From Nephromyces sp. MM_2019 (taxonomy: Eukaryota > Apicomplexa > Aconoidasida > Nephromycida): DNA of 64,000 bases. The position numbers and the translations under genes are program-made. A model generated the notes under the pieces. That model saw nothing but the letters and a program-made list of their open reading frames with translations. It ran no database searches and was not told the DNA's origin. This document shows, piece by piece, positions 36,675 through 49,506 of the stretch (the stretch's first letter is position 1; each line of letters starts with the position of its first letter). The DNA lies in contig JADHZB010001371.1 of the NCBI GenBank assembly GCA_015657535.1, positions 1,090 through 65,089 of the forward strand. The letters are read 5' to 3'.

Positions 36675-39600
36675 ATGGTTCCTAGGGCACCTATCCCTCC
36701 ACGGGTGCTGAACTCAAAGCTGGCGGCATGCCGTAAACCTGCAGAAGTGTTGCGGCTTGTTCGTACCGAGCTAAATTCGATGGACCCGATTAACTTGTCA
36801 ACAGCTCTTCATAATGTAGCTCGAACTACCAATATTTCAGATTTCAATACGCGAAGCAACCTTGGTGTGCTTGACTTGAAACCTTATCAGTTGAAGACTG
36901 AGCGAAAATATGAAATTCAGAAGAATGCATCAAGCGATAATGTAACCGTTTCTTCTATCCCCAAATACAGGAATCGGAAAAGCTCTGAGAATATCAACGC
37001 GAAGGCAGCATTATCGGAACGCAGTTCTTTGAGTCAGCAGAGGGTAGCATTATTTGAACATCATCTTTTCCGAGCTCTACGCTTAAAAATCATTAAGCTC
37101 TTAGCTGAAGCAACTTCACAAGATGCATCTCCAAGAGTACTGTCTTCAGTCGCCTGGTCTTTGGGCTCCCTTCGACTGCTCGATGAAACGCTTCTCTCTC
37201 TTCTGGTATATAGAGCGCTTCGTTTTGGCATAGGCAAGAAGACAAAGCTTTCAAAGGATAATGCGACAAAGACAAACGAGAATTTTTCTTACTTGGACGT
37301 TATGAATATTTGTTGGTGTTTTTCTACTTTACGAAGCAATATAAACTCTTCCTATATAGTGCGACCCGGTACTCTCGCAGAGCCAGAGAAAGGCACCCCC
37401 ATTTGCCTACCTTCAGTTACAAGCCACAATTTTTTTTCCAAAGAGCAATCTGGAGCTCAGCACTCTGGAAATGAGCAGTTTAGCAGGAAAAAAAAGGTCG
37501 CTACTAAACTTGGACCACAAGTTTGGAGCAATCTCAGTGATGGCTCACACTCAACGGTAGATATGCTTTCAAGCACCATAAAAAGTTCCAGTTGTGCAGC
37601 CATGTTAGATTTAGAAGCAGGTTTGGGAGTTACATCAACTTCAACGCCGTGGATACAAAATTTAAAAAAATCAGAATTAGTTGACACTGCACTAGTTAAT
37701 TTATCTGTCTCCAATGCAAACGTAGCACTCTTGGTAAAGCATAGAGCCGTTTTACATGCTAAAGATAGGCAAGAAAAGCCATTTGATTCTTCTACTACTA
37801 GTAATACGAGCAGGAATGAAAAGTTGAAGCATGAAGATTTTCAAGGAATTACACTCTTGCAGACATATGCATCTGATACAGATAAGGCGATAAAGCAAAG
37901 TAGGGCCCTCACGAAGCTTTCAAATTTAGCCAACTCCATCTTCATTCATTTTGCATCTCAGCTGACGTGTCAAACTCTTCGAAACTTTGACCCACCTGCC
38001 TTATCTATATTAGCCTGGTCTTTTAGTAAGACCCCTAATAGTCCCTTGAAGGTAAATGTCTTGCAGCAAATAGCTTCTCTCGCAGCGCTAAGATTCTCAT
38101 CATTTAATAGTCACCAGCTATGTAACTTAATGTGGGCCTTCCTGTCCAATGATATTCCAGCTAAAGATTTTTTGAATCTCATTAAAGATGAAATATTGTA
38201 CGTATTTTCATGGTATGATACGGTCTTTGCTAGTGATACAAAAGAAAATTCAAGCGGAAAAAAAAGCGGAAATGATGAAGTAGGTCAGACGCAGTACGAG
38301 ATTAAGAATGAATTTTATCGTCCTGATTTGCTTCATCAAGAGGTCACCTCAAGATTAGTGAAGATGAAAGAATGCTACAACAAGGATTCTATAACAAATC
38401 GTGGAGATGTACAGCTCTCTTCCGTTTATTCGAAAGGTAAGATGCTTTAAAGGCTTTCTTATTTTGTAGTCCAAAGAGCCTTGAGATAACAGGATTGATT
38501 CCATGCAACTACACTATCGCTTGGCATCAGTACAATTTTGTCTTTGTTCTTGCAATATCTACAATATCGCATGGCTTGAGTAGAATTTTTTCTATATTCT
38601 TGCAGCATCTAGACCCTGTGGTTCAAACTTGAACACTTGCAACGTAGTTGCCAACAGGAATGCTACAGGCGAGTTTGACTTGAGTCTTTCTAGAGGCTTA
38701 ACACGGAGTCCGAAGGGCCGGACTGTTTTTTCAGCTTCACACACTTTTCCAGATATTTGCAATATGATTCTGGGCCTGTCCTTATGTCGCAAAATTGATG
38801 AACATTTGTGCTGCATCTTATTAAAAGGCTTTTTACGGAATTCTTTCGCATATTCTGAGCCTGAAGATGGGCCGGACGTACGCAAGCTGTCTCTTAAAGA
38901 GTTAAGCTATCTCTGTAACTCCTTAAATCTTCTTTCACTCGCTTCTCTTCCCGCCTTCAATGGTCTATTTGGAGAGTTTTTCCAGAATTCCCCTAATGAA
39001 TCTCCAGACAGGAAGTTTTTGCAATTTGGTAAGGAACAAATTTATTCTCTTTTTTTCCCTTTTCCTATGAAGGACTGTGAAAATATGTCAAGTCCTTTAA
39101 AAAAGCCGATTATGCCTCGTAAATTTTTCAGTGAATGGAGCGACACTGAGATACCAGCAGCTGCATCGCAAGGTGAATCACATAGTACTACCAATTCTGC
39201 GCTTGGAATGTCAATCAAACCATCAGAAAATGTCTTTAAATCTAGCATATCTGGGTTGCCTACAGCATGCCAAGCCTCTGGCACTGCAGCAGAAAAATAT
39301 GGGATTGCAGAGTGCCATTTAGCTTCTTTCATATCTCCTGCTAAAGAAGCAGTAGACAGGGCTGAAAGTTCATCCCTAGAAATTATTTTCCCACTGCACG
39401 TGCGGGAACTGAATTACCCTGTTGAATCAGACCTTCAGGAGGCGAACCTTGCATATGATATGTCGAAGAAAGTTAAGGTTCCTGCTCACGAGCAAGCAGT
39501 TTCTCAGCTTGACTTTTTTTTACGTGAAATACAAAAAATTGATGAACAATATTATGGTAAAGCTGTATCTCCCTCTAGGTGCTGTGCCTCAAAAATAGTA

Positions 39601-40607
39601 GTTTTAATCGCGAAATTTCATTCGCTGGTTTGCTCGGAGTTGAAAAGACGATTAGAAACCGCTTCGCAGAATAATGAAAATGCCTGCAAATTTTTGAAGG
39701 CTACAAGCTTTGTGGATGTATGTCGAATATTCAACAGCCTCAGCCTAAGTATAACGGGACAGAGTGAGCTTGAAGCCACGCTTAGTAGCTTCGCTTGCCT
39801 ACTTTCTTCCGTTCAAAATCCGACAGTATTCACTCAATGGCTACGCCAGGGATATGGTTCTCGTAGCATTGGAATAGAAGATGCTACCGCGGTTTTCGAG
39901 CCACAGCAAACTCCTCATAATGAGAGTATTCGGTTGAATACTCAATTAGCAAAGGATTGCAATAAAAATATGAAAAGCGCTGATTCTTGTTGTGATAGTG
40001 AACTAAATAAGAATGAACAGACAGAAAATGGTGTTTCCTATGAAAACCTAGACTCACCAAAAATAAAATTAGGTATGCAAGAATGCTATAAATCAGATGG
40101 CATTGCCAAGAAAGAGGAAAAATTAAGATTTTTTCCTGATTTTGAAAATCCGCTCTTTCCTGATACCATTTCTAGTTTGAGCGAAGCTTCTGATAAGGAA
40201 TTCAAGTACGCTCCTAAAGAGGGTTTCCCTTATGCTTCTCTGAAGGGAGTCCAAAAAACAAGTTCAGATATGCTTCCTGGTTGTCACATGTTGAAAGATG
40301 AACCTGTTGAAGTCTTATTTAAGTCTAATGAATACATGGTAAGAGAAATAATTTTGTGCTTAACTTTCAAAGCAAATTTGATATATACCAGTTGTTCTGT
40401 TATGCCTTTGGCTAAAAATGCTTGATTTAATTTCTTCTTTTGAAAGTAGAGCTGTCTCTATCTGGTGAACTTGGTGGTGACCTGATGAGCTTGATGATCT
40501 GTTCGGCATTCAAGATACCTTTAAAGCTATGTCCTGCACTTGATTGTCAATACAAAGCATTTTCATCTTCGATTGCTCAATGCCTTCAAAGCTTATCCCT
40601 ATTTTAG
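36675..40607 (+). CDS. Large OPR/HPR-like helical-repeat protein (probable organelle RNA-binding type)
   Basis: Exon 1 36675-38436 and exon 2 38606-40338 join in phase (GTAAGA donor, CTTGCAG acceptor, split Ala codon). A third exon from about 40452 to the TAG at 40605 is likely but its acceptor (GTAGAG) is weak. Predicted length is about 1,216 residues. Helical repeat units are visible: residues 23-50 (AEVLRLVRTELNSMDPINL...), 146-175 (VLSSVAWSLGSLRLLDE), 205-219 (YLDVMNICWCFSTLR), 437-451 (FDPPALSILAWSFSK), 476-492 (FNSHQLCNLMWAFLSND), and weaker ones in exon 2 (SLKELSYLCNSLNLLSLAS; VDVCRIFNSLSLSITGQ). The L-x-x-x-A/M-W-x-F/L-x pattern is typical of OPR/HPR and FASTK-RAP proteins of algae and alveolates, which act on plastid or mitochondrial RNA. 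I see no RAP domain and no clear transit peptide. The repeats are separated by long disordered inserts. Confidence 0.8.
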
Positions 40608-41294
40608 GTTCAAAATGTGCAAATTCCTCTCTTTTTTTTGCATTAAAATCTTTGCTGGGGAAGCTAATAATCCATAAAAAAGTGGCAATAAAAATCATGA
40701 AATCGCTCTGTAGCTTTGGGCATTTCCTAAGCCTGCTGCTACGGTTTATCCCAAAACCATTTATTCTTATGCTTCTTAGAAATTCGCTGGTGGCTCTCAT
40801 GCATGATTGTGCTGTTGAAGTAAATTCATTGCCCGTGTCCTTACCATTGATAGTTACTGGATATTTTCTACCGATGGCTTTTCCATATGTCTATGTTTTA
40901 CATCTATAAAGAATGGCAAAAGACACGCTGATGAATCTACGCTGCTATATACTTTGGCGTCTTAGTATTAAAGACGCTCTAATTAATGTAAGCTGCTTTA
41001 TACTTTTGCTTCTGACTTAGCGGTACTCCATAGCATGACTCTCATGCACCCGTTAGAAACATTCAGTTGTACAAATTTGTCGTCAGAAAAGATCTTTTCT
41101 GCATTGAGGAGGGATAATATTTGTTCCTCTTTAACCGAAACATGCTGAGCTATCGTATATAAATGCCTGAAAGTCATTCTCCCTACCAGTACAGCATTTG
41201 TTTCCATCTTTTTGCTCGTAACCCCAGGAAAATCGGCCAGACTACAGAGAAAGACTCTTTAAGTGCTGCCTGTGATGTTTCTGTGTGTTTCTAG
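40608..41294 (+). other. Unresolved stretch between the helical-repeat gene and the pseudouridine synthase
   Basis: Several open segments could be exons: a plus frame at 40544-40909 (hydrophobic, Leu/Lys-rich), another at about 41027-41148 ending in TGA, and a short frame from the ATG at 41169, ending at the splice acceptor at 41292-41294. The synthase exon at 41295 starts on a codon boundary and begins inside its domain, so an upstream exon must exist. It may be one of these, or the two genes may be one. Confidence 0.45.
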
Positions 41295-44200
41295 GTTTTA
41301 TTTAAACCAGCCTTTTGGGTGGTCAACCCATTCCGAAATTTTAAAGAGGAAACGGAGAGCCATGATGAAAAAAAGCTGGCGAAAAAGTATAGGCGTAAAC
41401 GCAGCAATTCTGAAGATGGAGATCATCGTGCTGCTCCTCGACAGGAAAAATTTAAATCCTTTGCTTCTTTTCTAGATGAAAAATTTTCTGATTTTGGGGA
41501 GGCTGACAAAAAGGCGCTTCATTATGGCATATGCCACCGACTGGATGCTGAGACTAGTGGTAGTTTAATGGCATTATTTTTTTTTAATGGTATTGTATTA
41601 TGATATCATTAGTATTGTTTTTTTATTAATACTGTTATTAGTATTAGTATTGCTGCTACTATTGCTGCTACTATACCCATTTTTTCAACTATTTGCTTAT
41701 GTTGAGGATTTTTTTGCCGTTTTTATGAATTATATGAATTTTCCAGATTTGTTTGGTTGTGAAAATTTTTGTTTTCGTTTGCCATTTTTCAGCTACTAAG
41801 TCGGGAGATTTTATTTTATCATTTTTTTAAGGATGGAATTTTTATTCTAATCGCTTTTTCACAAAATGGCTAGTGCTCTTTTCTCGCATTTTCCCTTTAG
41901 TTGCATAATCTTCTCTCTTTCTAACAAGATATGATTTTCTTCAACTTTTTTCTAATGTTGCTGTTTTTTATTCTCCCAGGCCCTATTTTGATTGCTCGGA
42001 GCGCAAAGGCCCTGATCCTACTCCGGCTTCTCTTTGAATGTCATGCAGTCGGTAAGGAATACCTTTGCTTAGTTCATGGTGCTATCTCCAAGGCCCCCAA
42101 GAGTTCATCTTGTTATCTATTCTCTAGGATGAGTACTAATAAAAATTCGGAGACTAACTCTCTTATTAGCAAAGAGGATCCTGTTTCAGGCCAGGTATGT
42201 TTTAAACTTTTTTTTTTACTCCTTCTGTTGGTTTGTTTTTTCTTGTGTGTGCTTACATCCCTTTTTCAGTTTTGTGCAGCTTTAGGTCGAAATGATGCTT
42301 TTTGTATTCTCTATATATCTTAATTTTGCTCACACTGTAATTAAATTTATATAATTTGCTTTGTCCGATACTGAATCTCTACAGATAGCCCTTGCTAGGT
42401 ACCGTTGCATCAGCTGGTATAAGCATAAATCAGGTGAGTGAAGGTGTTTTTTGTCAAGCTATGGGTGGGATCTGGATCAGGCGTATTTCTTTATGTATTC
42501 TACAGTTTTTTACCTGGTGACTTACTGTCCTGGGATAAAAGGCGTTGTATTTCTTGTGATTGTAGCTTTTTTAGGCTATCAATGGTTTTCAGATAGTTAA
42601 TTTCCTGGTATTTTTTACTTTGGTCAGTATAATTTTGCGGATAAAATTTGTAAATTTGTATTATTGGCATCTTCGTGCTCTCCATATTTTCGCGAATATC
42701 CTATATTTGAGGGTATTTAAAACCCAGATAGCTTCCACAAAAAATTAGCTTGATAAGGATGAAAAATAAAAAGCTACAGACTGCAGTCCAGCGATGAATC
42801 CTGGGTATATGGAGGGATATTTTATAAGACATGAGTTTGCTGGCAATGTTTTTTTTAGTGTGGCCTTGAGACTAGTAGAGAAAATGCTGAAGGAGATTTT
42901 TGCTGGAGCAGATCTCCTCTAGTAATTTCGTGCTGAATTTTTCTCGCAAGAAAAAATTTTTTCATATACTTCTCCACAGTTGAATTACTGTATATTATAC
43001 TTTTAAACCTTTAGGCAGCCTATGGGATAAAATTTGCACTCGCTGTACATACATGGTCTATTCCATTACTTTTTTTGTCTTAAATTCTAAACAATGATAT
43101 TTATGCTTGCGTGTGCACTTGATATAATTAAGCAGAAAACAAGTTTACAATAGTGTGCTAAGCAGTGATACGATGAATTAGTTGGAATTAGTTGTATCCT
43201 TTGTAAATTTATTATTTTGAGCAGCTCCTTCACCCTATTGGAAGCTAAATTTTCTTTAAAAATCAAGTGAATATAAGAAGAATTCAAATTTTTGCCATTA
43301 CAATTTTTTTCGCATTAAAGGCTATAATTAGGTCTAATAAGACCATTTATTGAAATATAATTTTAAAAAATCTTGGCGAGAAGTTGGCTTTTTTCAGGCT
43401 TTGCCGATGAGATCTACTCGCTCTGCCAGATTCAAATAGCGACAGGAAGAACGCATCAAATAAGACTCCAGATGGCAAATTTGGGCTTTCCGGTTGTCTC
43501 GGACAAAAAATATTCACTAGGCAAGGATTTTTTGATACTACTGAAGCAAAAATAGGGCAAATTAAATCTTATATTTTTTATGTGGGAATACTATTTATTG
43601 CGATTTTTACAGTGGCACACTTTGATAATGCACATGTTTATATAGTATTAGGGTGAACGAATTTGGATATAAATTCCTGTAGTATTTCTAATTTCTTTTA
43701 GATTTTTAGTAGCACTTTTTATTAGCTTGATAAGAGCCTTCTTTGATTTTATCTATAATATATTTCTTATTATTTATTAATTCACTTTGTACCACATAAA
43801 CTTTCGTAATATTATTAATTTGTCATGAAATTATATCATGAGGTACCAAGATAAACGAGCTCTCCCTTTTTCTATGGTGCACGTAGAGCTAGTCATGACA
43901 CCCATTAGTCGATATTGTTGCATTGGCAACAAGAAGTTTTTGATTCTTGATTTACAAAAATTCACTATTTTCTGTATTGAATTATTTCTGTAGTGTCGCG
44001 CTTATACCCTAAGCTTTGGTTGCACACAACCACCAACTTAAATTTAACTTGTCATCTGTGTGTTTAATATGATGCTCCTTTCATCTGAGTGAAACAAGCT
44101 TCGAGGCAAGCTCTTTTGGCATAATTATATTTTTTTCTGCGGCTTTTTTCTTTCTGTGATTTTTTGATTTTTCTCCTTTTTTTTGACAACACACGGTGAG

Positions 44201-44432
44201 CGGCTAACGTATTTTTTTTTTTTTTGGGCGTTTATGATATCGCGCTCTTTATATTCTTCCAGGAAAGCGGCAACTTTTGAAAGATTTAACCTGGTGCCCA
44301 AGGCATTTTCTGCACTGCACAGCCCTCAGTTTTCACGATTTACCTGGAGATCGAACGTTACAAACATTCGAATCCCCTCTTCCTACTGACCTGAAAAATG
44401 TTCTCGAAACCCTGGAACCTTGTGTCAATTAG
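41295..44432 (+). CDS. RluA-family RNA pseudouridine synthase (N-terminal exon not identified)
   Basis: Exons 41295-41559, 41980-42194, 42385-42433, 43398-43520 and 44263-44432 (TAG) join in phase throughout. The first begins VLFKPAFWVVNP, the family's K-P-x-G-x-x-V start. It contains a basic insert and then HYGICHRLDAETSG, the catalytic motif HRLD-x2-TSG with the essential Asp. Next come GPILIARSAKA and GKEYLCLVHG, then ATGRTHQIRLQMANLGFPVV (RTHQIR, uridine-site motif), and last WCPRHFLHC with ESPLPTDL, the family's C-terminal end. The enzyme converts specific uridines of rRNA or tRNA to pseudouridine. No S4 domain is seen. The fourth intron needs a GC donor (43521-43522, CTAG/GCAAGG). The RNA substrate and compartment cannot be told. 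It lies 0.7 kb after the helical-repeat gene on the same strand. Confidence 0.88.
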
Positions 44433-47123
44433 CTCTCTGCTATCAAGTGATTTTAGGCCACTTAGTTGCATCATCGAGAAACTTAACGCAGGCTTATTAC
44501 AAGTATTAACTCTGTATTCCACGAGCTTTGATACCTATTATTCTACGTTCCTAGCCTTACTGTAGGCTCTTATATACTTCAAAATCTGATGACGGGTCAC
44601 AGGTTATCTTTAATCTTTTTCGCACTTGTTAGCTAAGACCCTTGAAAATGCTGCTAAATAACAATCCGAAAAGAATTTTATTTTTGAAGTCGCCTGACCT
44701 ATCCCTAAATGAAGTTGAGAAATTAATTGGGTTTGAGGTAAAACTATGTCGTTGGAATGCCTCTACTTTGGTTCTGAGTGTTTACTTGCCAGAAAATATA
44801 ATGTGGCTATAGCCACATTGATTGAGTTTCGTCAATTCTTTGAGGTTACAAGAGATATGTACTTACATGAACAATTGAGGACAGTAATGCCGGTTATCTG
44901 CGTACTTAATGTAATAGCTGGTGCCGCCGCTATTCTATGTTTGAGTGAATGGAAAAAAGAATTTTCCTTTTGGCGAAGGAGTATAGCTGACCGAAGATTG
45001 CACTATGAACATCCTGCAATCATGGCGGATTCAAAAAATCACAAAAATTTATCGTAACTCCCAATTTCTACGACCGTCTAATAGACTGAGGAGGTTGTTT
45101 TGAGGAGAAACAGGCGCGCGCAGTTTCATGCTCTTTTCTAATAAAGCCAATTGCAATGGGCCTTATAATAGTGGTTAAGAATCTATTTTTCCATTATGAA
45201 TGCAGCTACGCTTTATAATAGCATAAAGCAACAATGGAAAGGCGAAGCTTATGTATCGCGCAAAAAATAAAGCTGCGCCAAATCTGAGCTGACTACGATT
45301 ATCGCTCAACGGGATATGCGCAGCTACGGTGAATCCATTCAATAGTGTAAGTTTAGCGGTTTTTTATTATCTCTGTTTTCTGCGCTAGTTATCTACACTG
45401 ATATTAGTCGTATCCACGGTATCGGAGGTGGAGTCGATATAAGGATGAGGCTTACTAACCAGCAAGTGAGGTCATATTTTTGATGAGACAAGGCGTCTTG
45501 ATACTCACGATATTTAGAATTAAAGCAGCGCACGCAGCTTTTAAGGACAACCAAGTGAAACCGAACCATGGTTTTGAAACCTTCTTTCTCGCTCTAAAAA
45601 GATGCCCCCAGTAGTTACAATGTGATTTTATACTCCCAAATGTATCGTCAACGATACTTGTTGCCAGAGGATGCTAACTCGGACCTGGCAAAGATATACC
45701 CGATAACTTCATAAAATCACTTAGAATAAAATTACTCGTGCTCGTTACCTAGCAGGCAGACGTACGAAGCGCCAGATGAGCAATGGGGAAAACTGCGGAT
45801 TTTATCAGTAGAATAAACAAGTTATTTTCGTTAGCATTCGCCCATGTCCAGACCCATGTCCAGATTTTTTTGTGACTTTTATACTGAGTCATGGCATAAA
45901 ATAAGCCATGGAGACATTAGGGAACAAAAATTAGACTTACCATAGCCCCTTGGATATATTCTACCTGTATCGTAATTGAGAGATATAGCAGCTCTCCGCT
46001 ATTTTATTGATAAGGAATCATGAGGGTCTGGTTTTTCGGACGAATCATCCGTCCGCTGTATTACTAAAATGCTAGATTGAAACAGTTCGTCCCACGGTAC
46101 ACCTTTCGGAAAACAGCTTTGGAAGGTTAAGCTTTCTTTGGCAATGTTAGAACTAGTGTCGATAGGATTGAAATTTATCCTGTATCGGATCACATGCCTT
46201 CAACTAGAAGTACTGACAATTGCTTATGCTACGCTTCTTATTACTAACTTCTTACGAGACTCTTCTCTGTACATCGTTTGTTAAAAGTGTGTCAAGCTGC
46301 GTTAACGTAGCGCGGAGCTACTCAGGATATTACCAATCTCATAGCAGCACGAGCTTAACATTTTTTGGATATGCGCATTCGTGTGGCCTGTGTCTACACT
46401 AGGAACATTGCGCATGATAAAGCCCTGTCATGTGCACGGCTAGGATGCGTTACCACCCTTCTCTGAAGAGGAACTAGATATGCAAGAACATAGTTGAAGG
46501 AGTCGTTGCCAACACTTCGCGGATTTTTTTCGAGGATATTGATGATACGGATGAGGCAGATGATGCATGACATCTTCGACAACTTCAGCCATGCCGTAAT
46601 GTACTCATGATGTGTGCAAAACACGTTATATGATAACGCAGCTATCACAGCTCTCAGTTAAACACTCTGCTTCCACATACGACGTTTTATCAAGATTATG
46701 TTCTATGTAGTAAGCCGGGGGGGTTTTCTGTGTCTTGGAAGTGATGATTAATTTTTGTTGCCCCTTGCTTCATTTCCAAGCGATATTTTACCTTCGTGCA
46801 TCACTCTCGACTTTACGATAATTGTGACGTACTCAATTGCACCATAACATTACTTATTTAGCTGGCTTTCTTTTTCTAAGAATAGCCTAATGTTGCCCAG
46901 ATCGCTACATTCCTAGCACATAGTGTGGTATAACACACCTAATGGTGATAGTGGTTTCATTCAGCTTAACCCTTGATTTTTTTTAAATTCAAGAAGAAAG
47001 CTTGGGGTGATACTTCTTTTGAAATAGCACATGCAACGCCGGTACTTTCTTGCGTGAGCAAACCCCTATATAATTCCCGGATCCTTAACTCTCCGTTCTT
47101 AGCCTACTATTTTTGCCACCATA
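44433..47123. other. Intergenic stretch, one candidate small ORF and a palindrome
   Basis: A 103-codon plus ORF at 44746-45057 contains a possible membrane segment (VICVLNVIAGAAAILCL). A shorter one from the ATG at 44648 overlaps its start. Neither has a splice partner or family resemblance. A perfect 20-bp palindrome (half-site aatgtggcta) lies at 44800-44819. Otherwise AT-rich sequence with chance ORFs. Confidence 0.45.
44800..44819. repeat. Perfect 20-bp palindrome
   Basis: The half-site aatgtggcta is followed immediately by its reverse complement. It is a contiguous inverted repeat without a loop, so a binding site or chance is likelier than a hairpin. Confidence 0.9.
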
Positions 47124-49506
47124 ATGCTTCCAAGAAAGGTCGAACAGAGCACAAGCTCTTTTAATCCATTGGGAAATGTTGGAGTAAGGGGTATGGTCGG
47201 AGGTGGGGTCGGCTTTGGTCCTGGAAAAAGGTCGAAGAGAATGGAACTTAACGAAGAGCAGCGAAAAGAGATAAAAGAGGCTTTTGATGTTTTTGATACG
47301 GACCATACTGGAAAGATAGACTATCAAGAGCTCAAGGTCGCTATTTTAAGACTTCAATGGAAATAGACATTCAATTTTTATCAATTCGCTACATAGATAC
47401 CACTTGAAATGATATTTCGTAGATCTTAAACAATAAAATATTATCTCGCTTTTTGGTGTGATGCGCAGCCTGCTTATTCCAGTTAGGACAGAATATATTG
47501 TTGTGGTCGATATGCTCTTTTATTGAAGTTGAGTGCAATGCTTGAATGTATTTTCTTTAGCCTTGACCCTATTTGCTGAGACAACTAAAATCTCGCTGCT
47601 TCTTCCCAATACCATTGGCTCTGTGGGTTCACTTTTTTGCAACGATACCCTCTTCTTTTGTTTGCATTACGCTATATTTCCTTCTTTCATTGATTTTTTT
47701 TGAGGTAATTCATCAGGTTGCCATGAGAGCCTTAGGTTTCAATGTCAAGAAGGATCAGGTGCTTGAGCTGATGAAGGAGTATGATAAGGGAGCGACAGGA
47801 TATATAGAATATAACGATTTCCAAGAGATACGTAAGCTCCTTATAGTACATGAGCTGGGTTAAAATATTTTCTCCAGATTTAAGCATCATGGCAGAGGAT
47901 GGGTCAGGGCTATTTTCAACAGTGCCGTTGCCTAAGATGCCATTTTAATCATTTCCCTTTGAGCTTAGGGCGAGCTATTAATATACGGGAAGCTGGAATT
48001 TTTGTACTATTCCTGCATGCACTCCATCTGCTGAAGCTTGAATGCTTTATGGTGTGTAGTATTCATCAAGTTTATAGTTAAAGTATCTGCTTCATTCAGA
48101 CTTGGAAAGATCCTCTATTGACATTTTTCATCTCTTTGTGTGCTAGCATTTGCATTTCGAATTGCTGTCTACCACACAACTCCTCCTTTTAGATAGCATA
48201 ACTCTGATTTGATAGCTTCAGATGATGCATTATCTAATGGTGTCTTTCTCACATTGCTCGTGGCCATTTTGCTTTTTTCAACGCCTCTTCATATGTTAAT
48301 CACCGCAATTACACAGTCTCTCAGAAGATTTTGGAAAGGGATCCAGTGGAAGAAATTATGAAAGCTTTCAAGCTTTTCGATGACGATGGAACAGGTAAAA
48401 GGGTCGATGCCATCAGTATCCGTATTATGTTCATTCTTCGCTTTAAAAATTTAAAAGCAGCTTCTTTAATGAAATAACTTGGTTGGAACAATTAATTATC
48501 CCAACTGAAAAATATTTTTTTGTATCTTGTGCTCAGCCACACTGTTTTTTACCACTTTTCAAAGCAGCTGTTAGTAGAGGTGATGCATATTTTCGTTTTA
48601 TTTGTAGGAAAAATTTCGTTAAAGAATCTGCGTCGGGTTGCTCGTGAGTTGGTAAGCTCTTTTCTTATGCCTTTTTATCTCAACAACTGAATCTTTTTAC
48701 TTTTTTGTCAAGCGTTTTTCTGGCTGTATATGCATAAGGTTTTTTCTAATCTATTGGAGCGCTGATTGTATTATCATTTGGGTTTCTAGCAATATTTTTT
48801 TGACAGAAGGCACGACTATTTATCACTTTTGCACGCTAAAGCTTATGCAAAGTATATGGTGTACATTTAATGTCTTCCCGTCATAATTTTTTTCTTTTGA
48901 TATGCTTTTATTGTCTTTTGTTTACTTTAGGGTGAAAATATGTCCGATAATGAGCTACAGGCAATGATTGATGAGTTCGACAAGGATTTAGACGGAGAAA
49001 GTTAGTTATTGATGCTTGTTGGGGGAGTGGATTTATATTGAACAAATTTACTCAGTTTTCAAGCAACACACACATGGGATTTTCTTTGGGCTGTAGTTAC
49101 CTTAAGCGCGCGGAAAGGGTGTTAGGCAGCATAGAGTTTAATTTAGAAGTATGTTCTCTTGCACTAAAATGCAGCTGCTGAGTTATTTAATCCTGAAAAC
49201 GCACGGTTTTGTGCTTCACCCAATTGGCTTATTTTGATGTAGTATTCCATTTTTCTCGAGAGATTCCAGGTGCTGGTTTCATCATTTCAATATAGCGCGC
49301 TGAAACAATCTTCTTATTTGCCTATCCTTCGCCTTGTTTATTTTTTTCAAATTTGAATTACTAAATGAGGATTTTTTGGGTGTAGGCTAGTCGGAAAACT
49401 CACATTCTAATTCTAGAAAGCATTAGGCATTATATCTAATTTGGTGTTGCGTTCAGTTAATGAAGACGAGTTCCTAAGCATCATGAAGCAGACGAGTCTA
49501 TATTAG
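47124..49506 (+). CDS. Centrin (EF-hand calcium-binding protein of centrioles, basal bodies or spindle poles)
   Basis: Six exons: 47124-47336, 47717-47831, 48317-48394, 48608-48651, 48931-49000, 49457-49506. All phases agree and the sum is 190 codons including TAG (189 residues), slightly longer than usual because of a Gly-rich N-terminal extension (about residues 1-38). EF-hand 1 ([12 protein letters not shown]) and EF-hand 4 (DKDLDGEINEDE) have complete calcium ligands. EF-hand 2 ([12 protein letters not shown]) and EF-hand 3 (DDDGTGKISLKN) lack the usual Glu at position 12, common in centrins. Other landmarks are [44 protein letters not shown]. Centrins lack the long linker of calmodulin and act in microtubule-organising centres and mRNA export. 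The first donor (AAG/GTCGCT) is non-consensus but is forced by the protein alignment. Start chosen at the first in-frame ATG, preceded by A at -3. Confidence 0.95.

Noticed and set aside
40544..40909. 121-codon plus ORF after the helical-repeat gene
   Set aside because: Hydrophobic and open, but neither its start nor its phase links to the exons on either side. Kept only as part of the unresolved stretch.
47573..47716. Hydrophobic N-terminal extension of the second centrin ORF
   Set aside because: It is intron sequence read through; the acceptor CATCAG at 47716 and the centrin alignment place the exon start at 47717.
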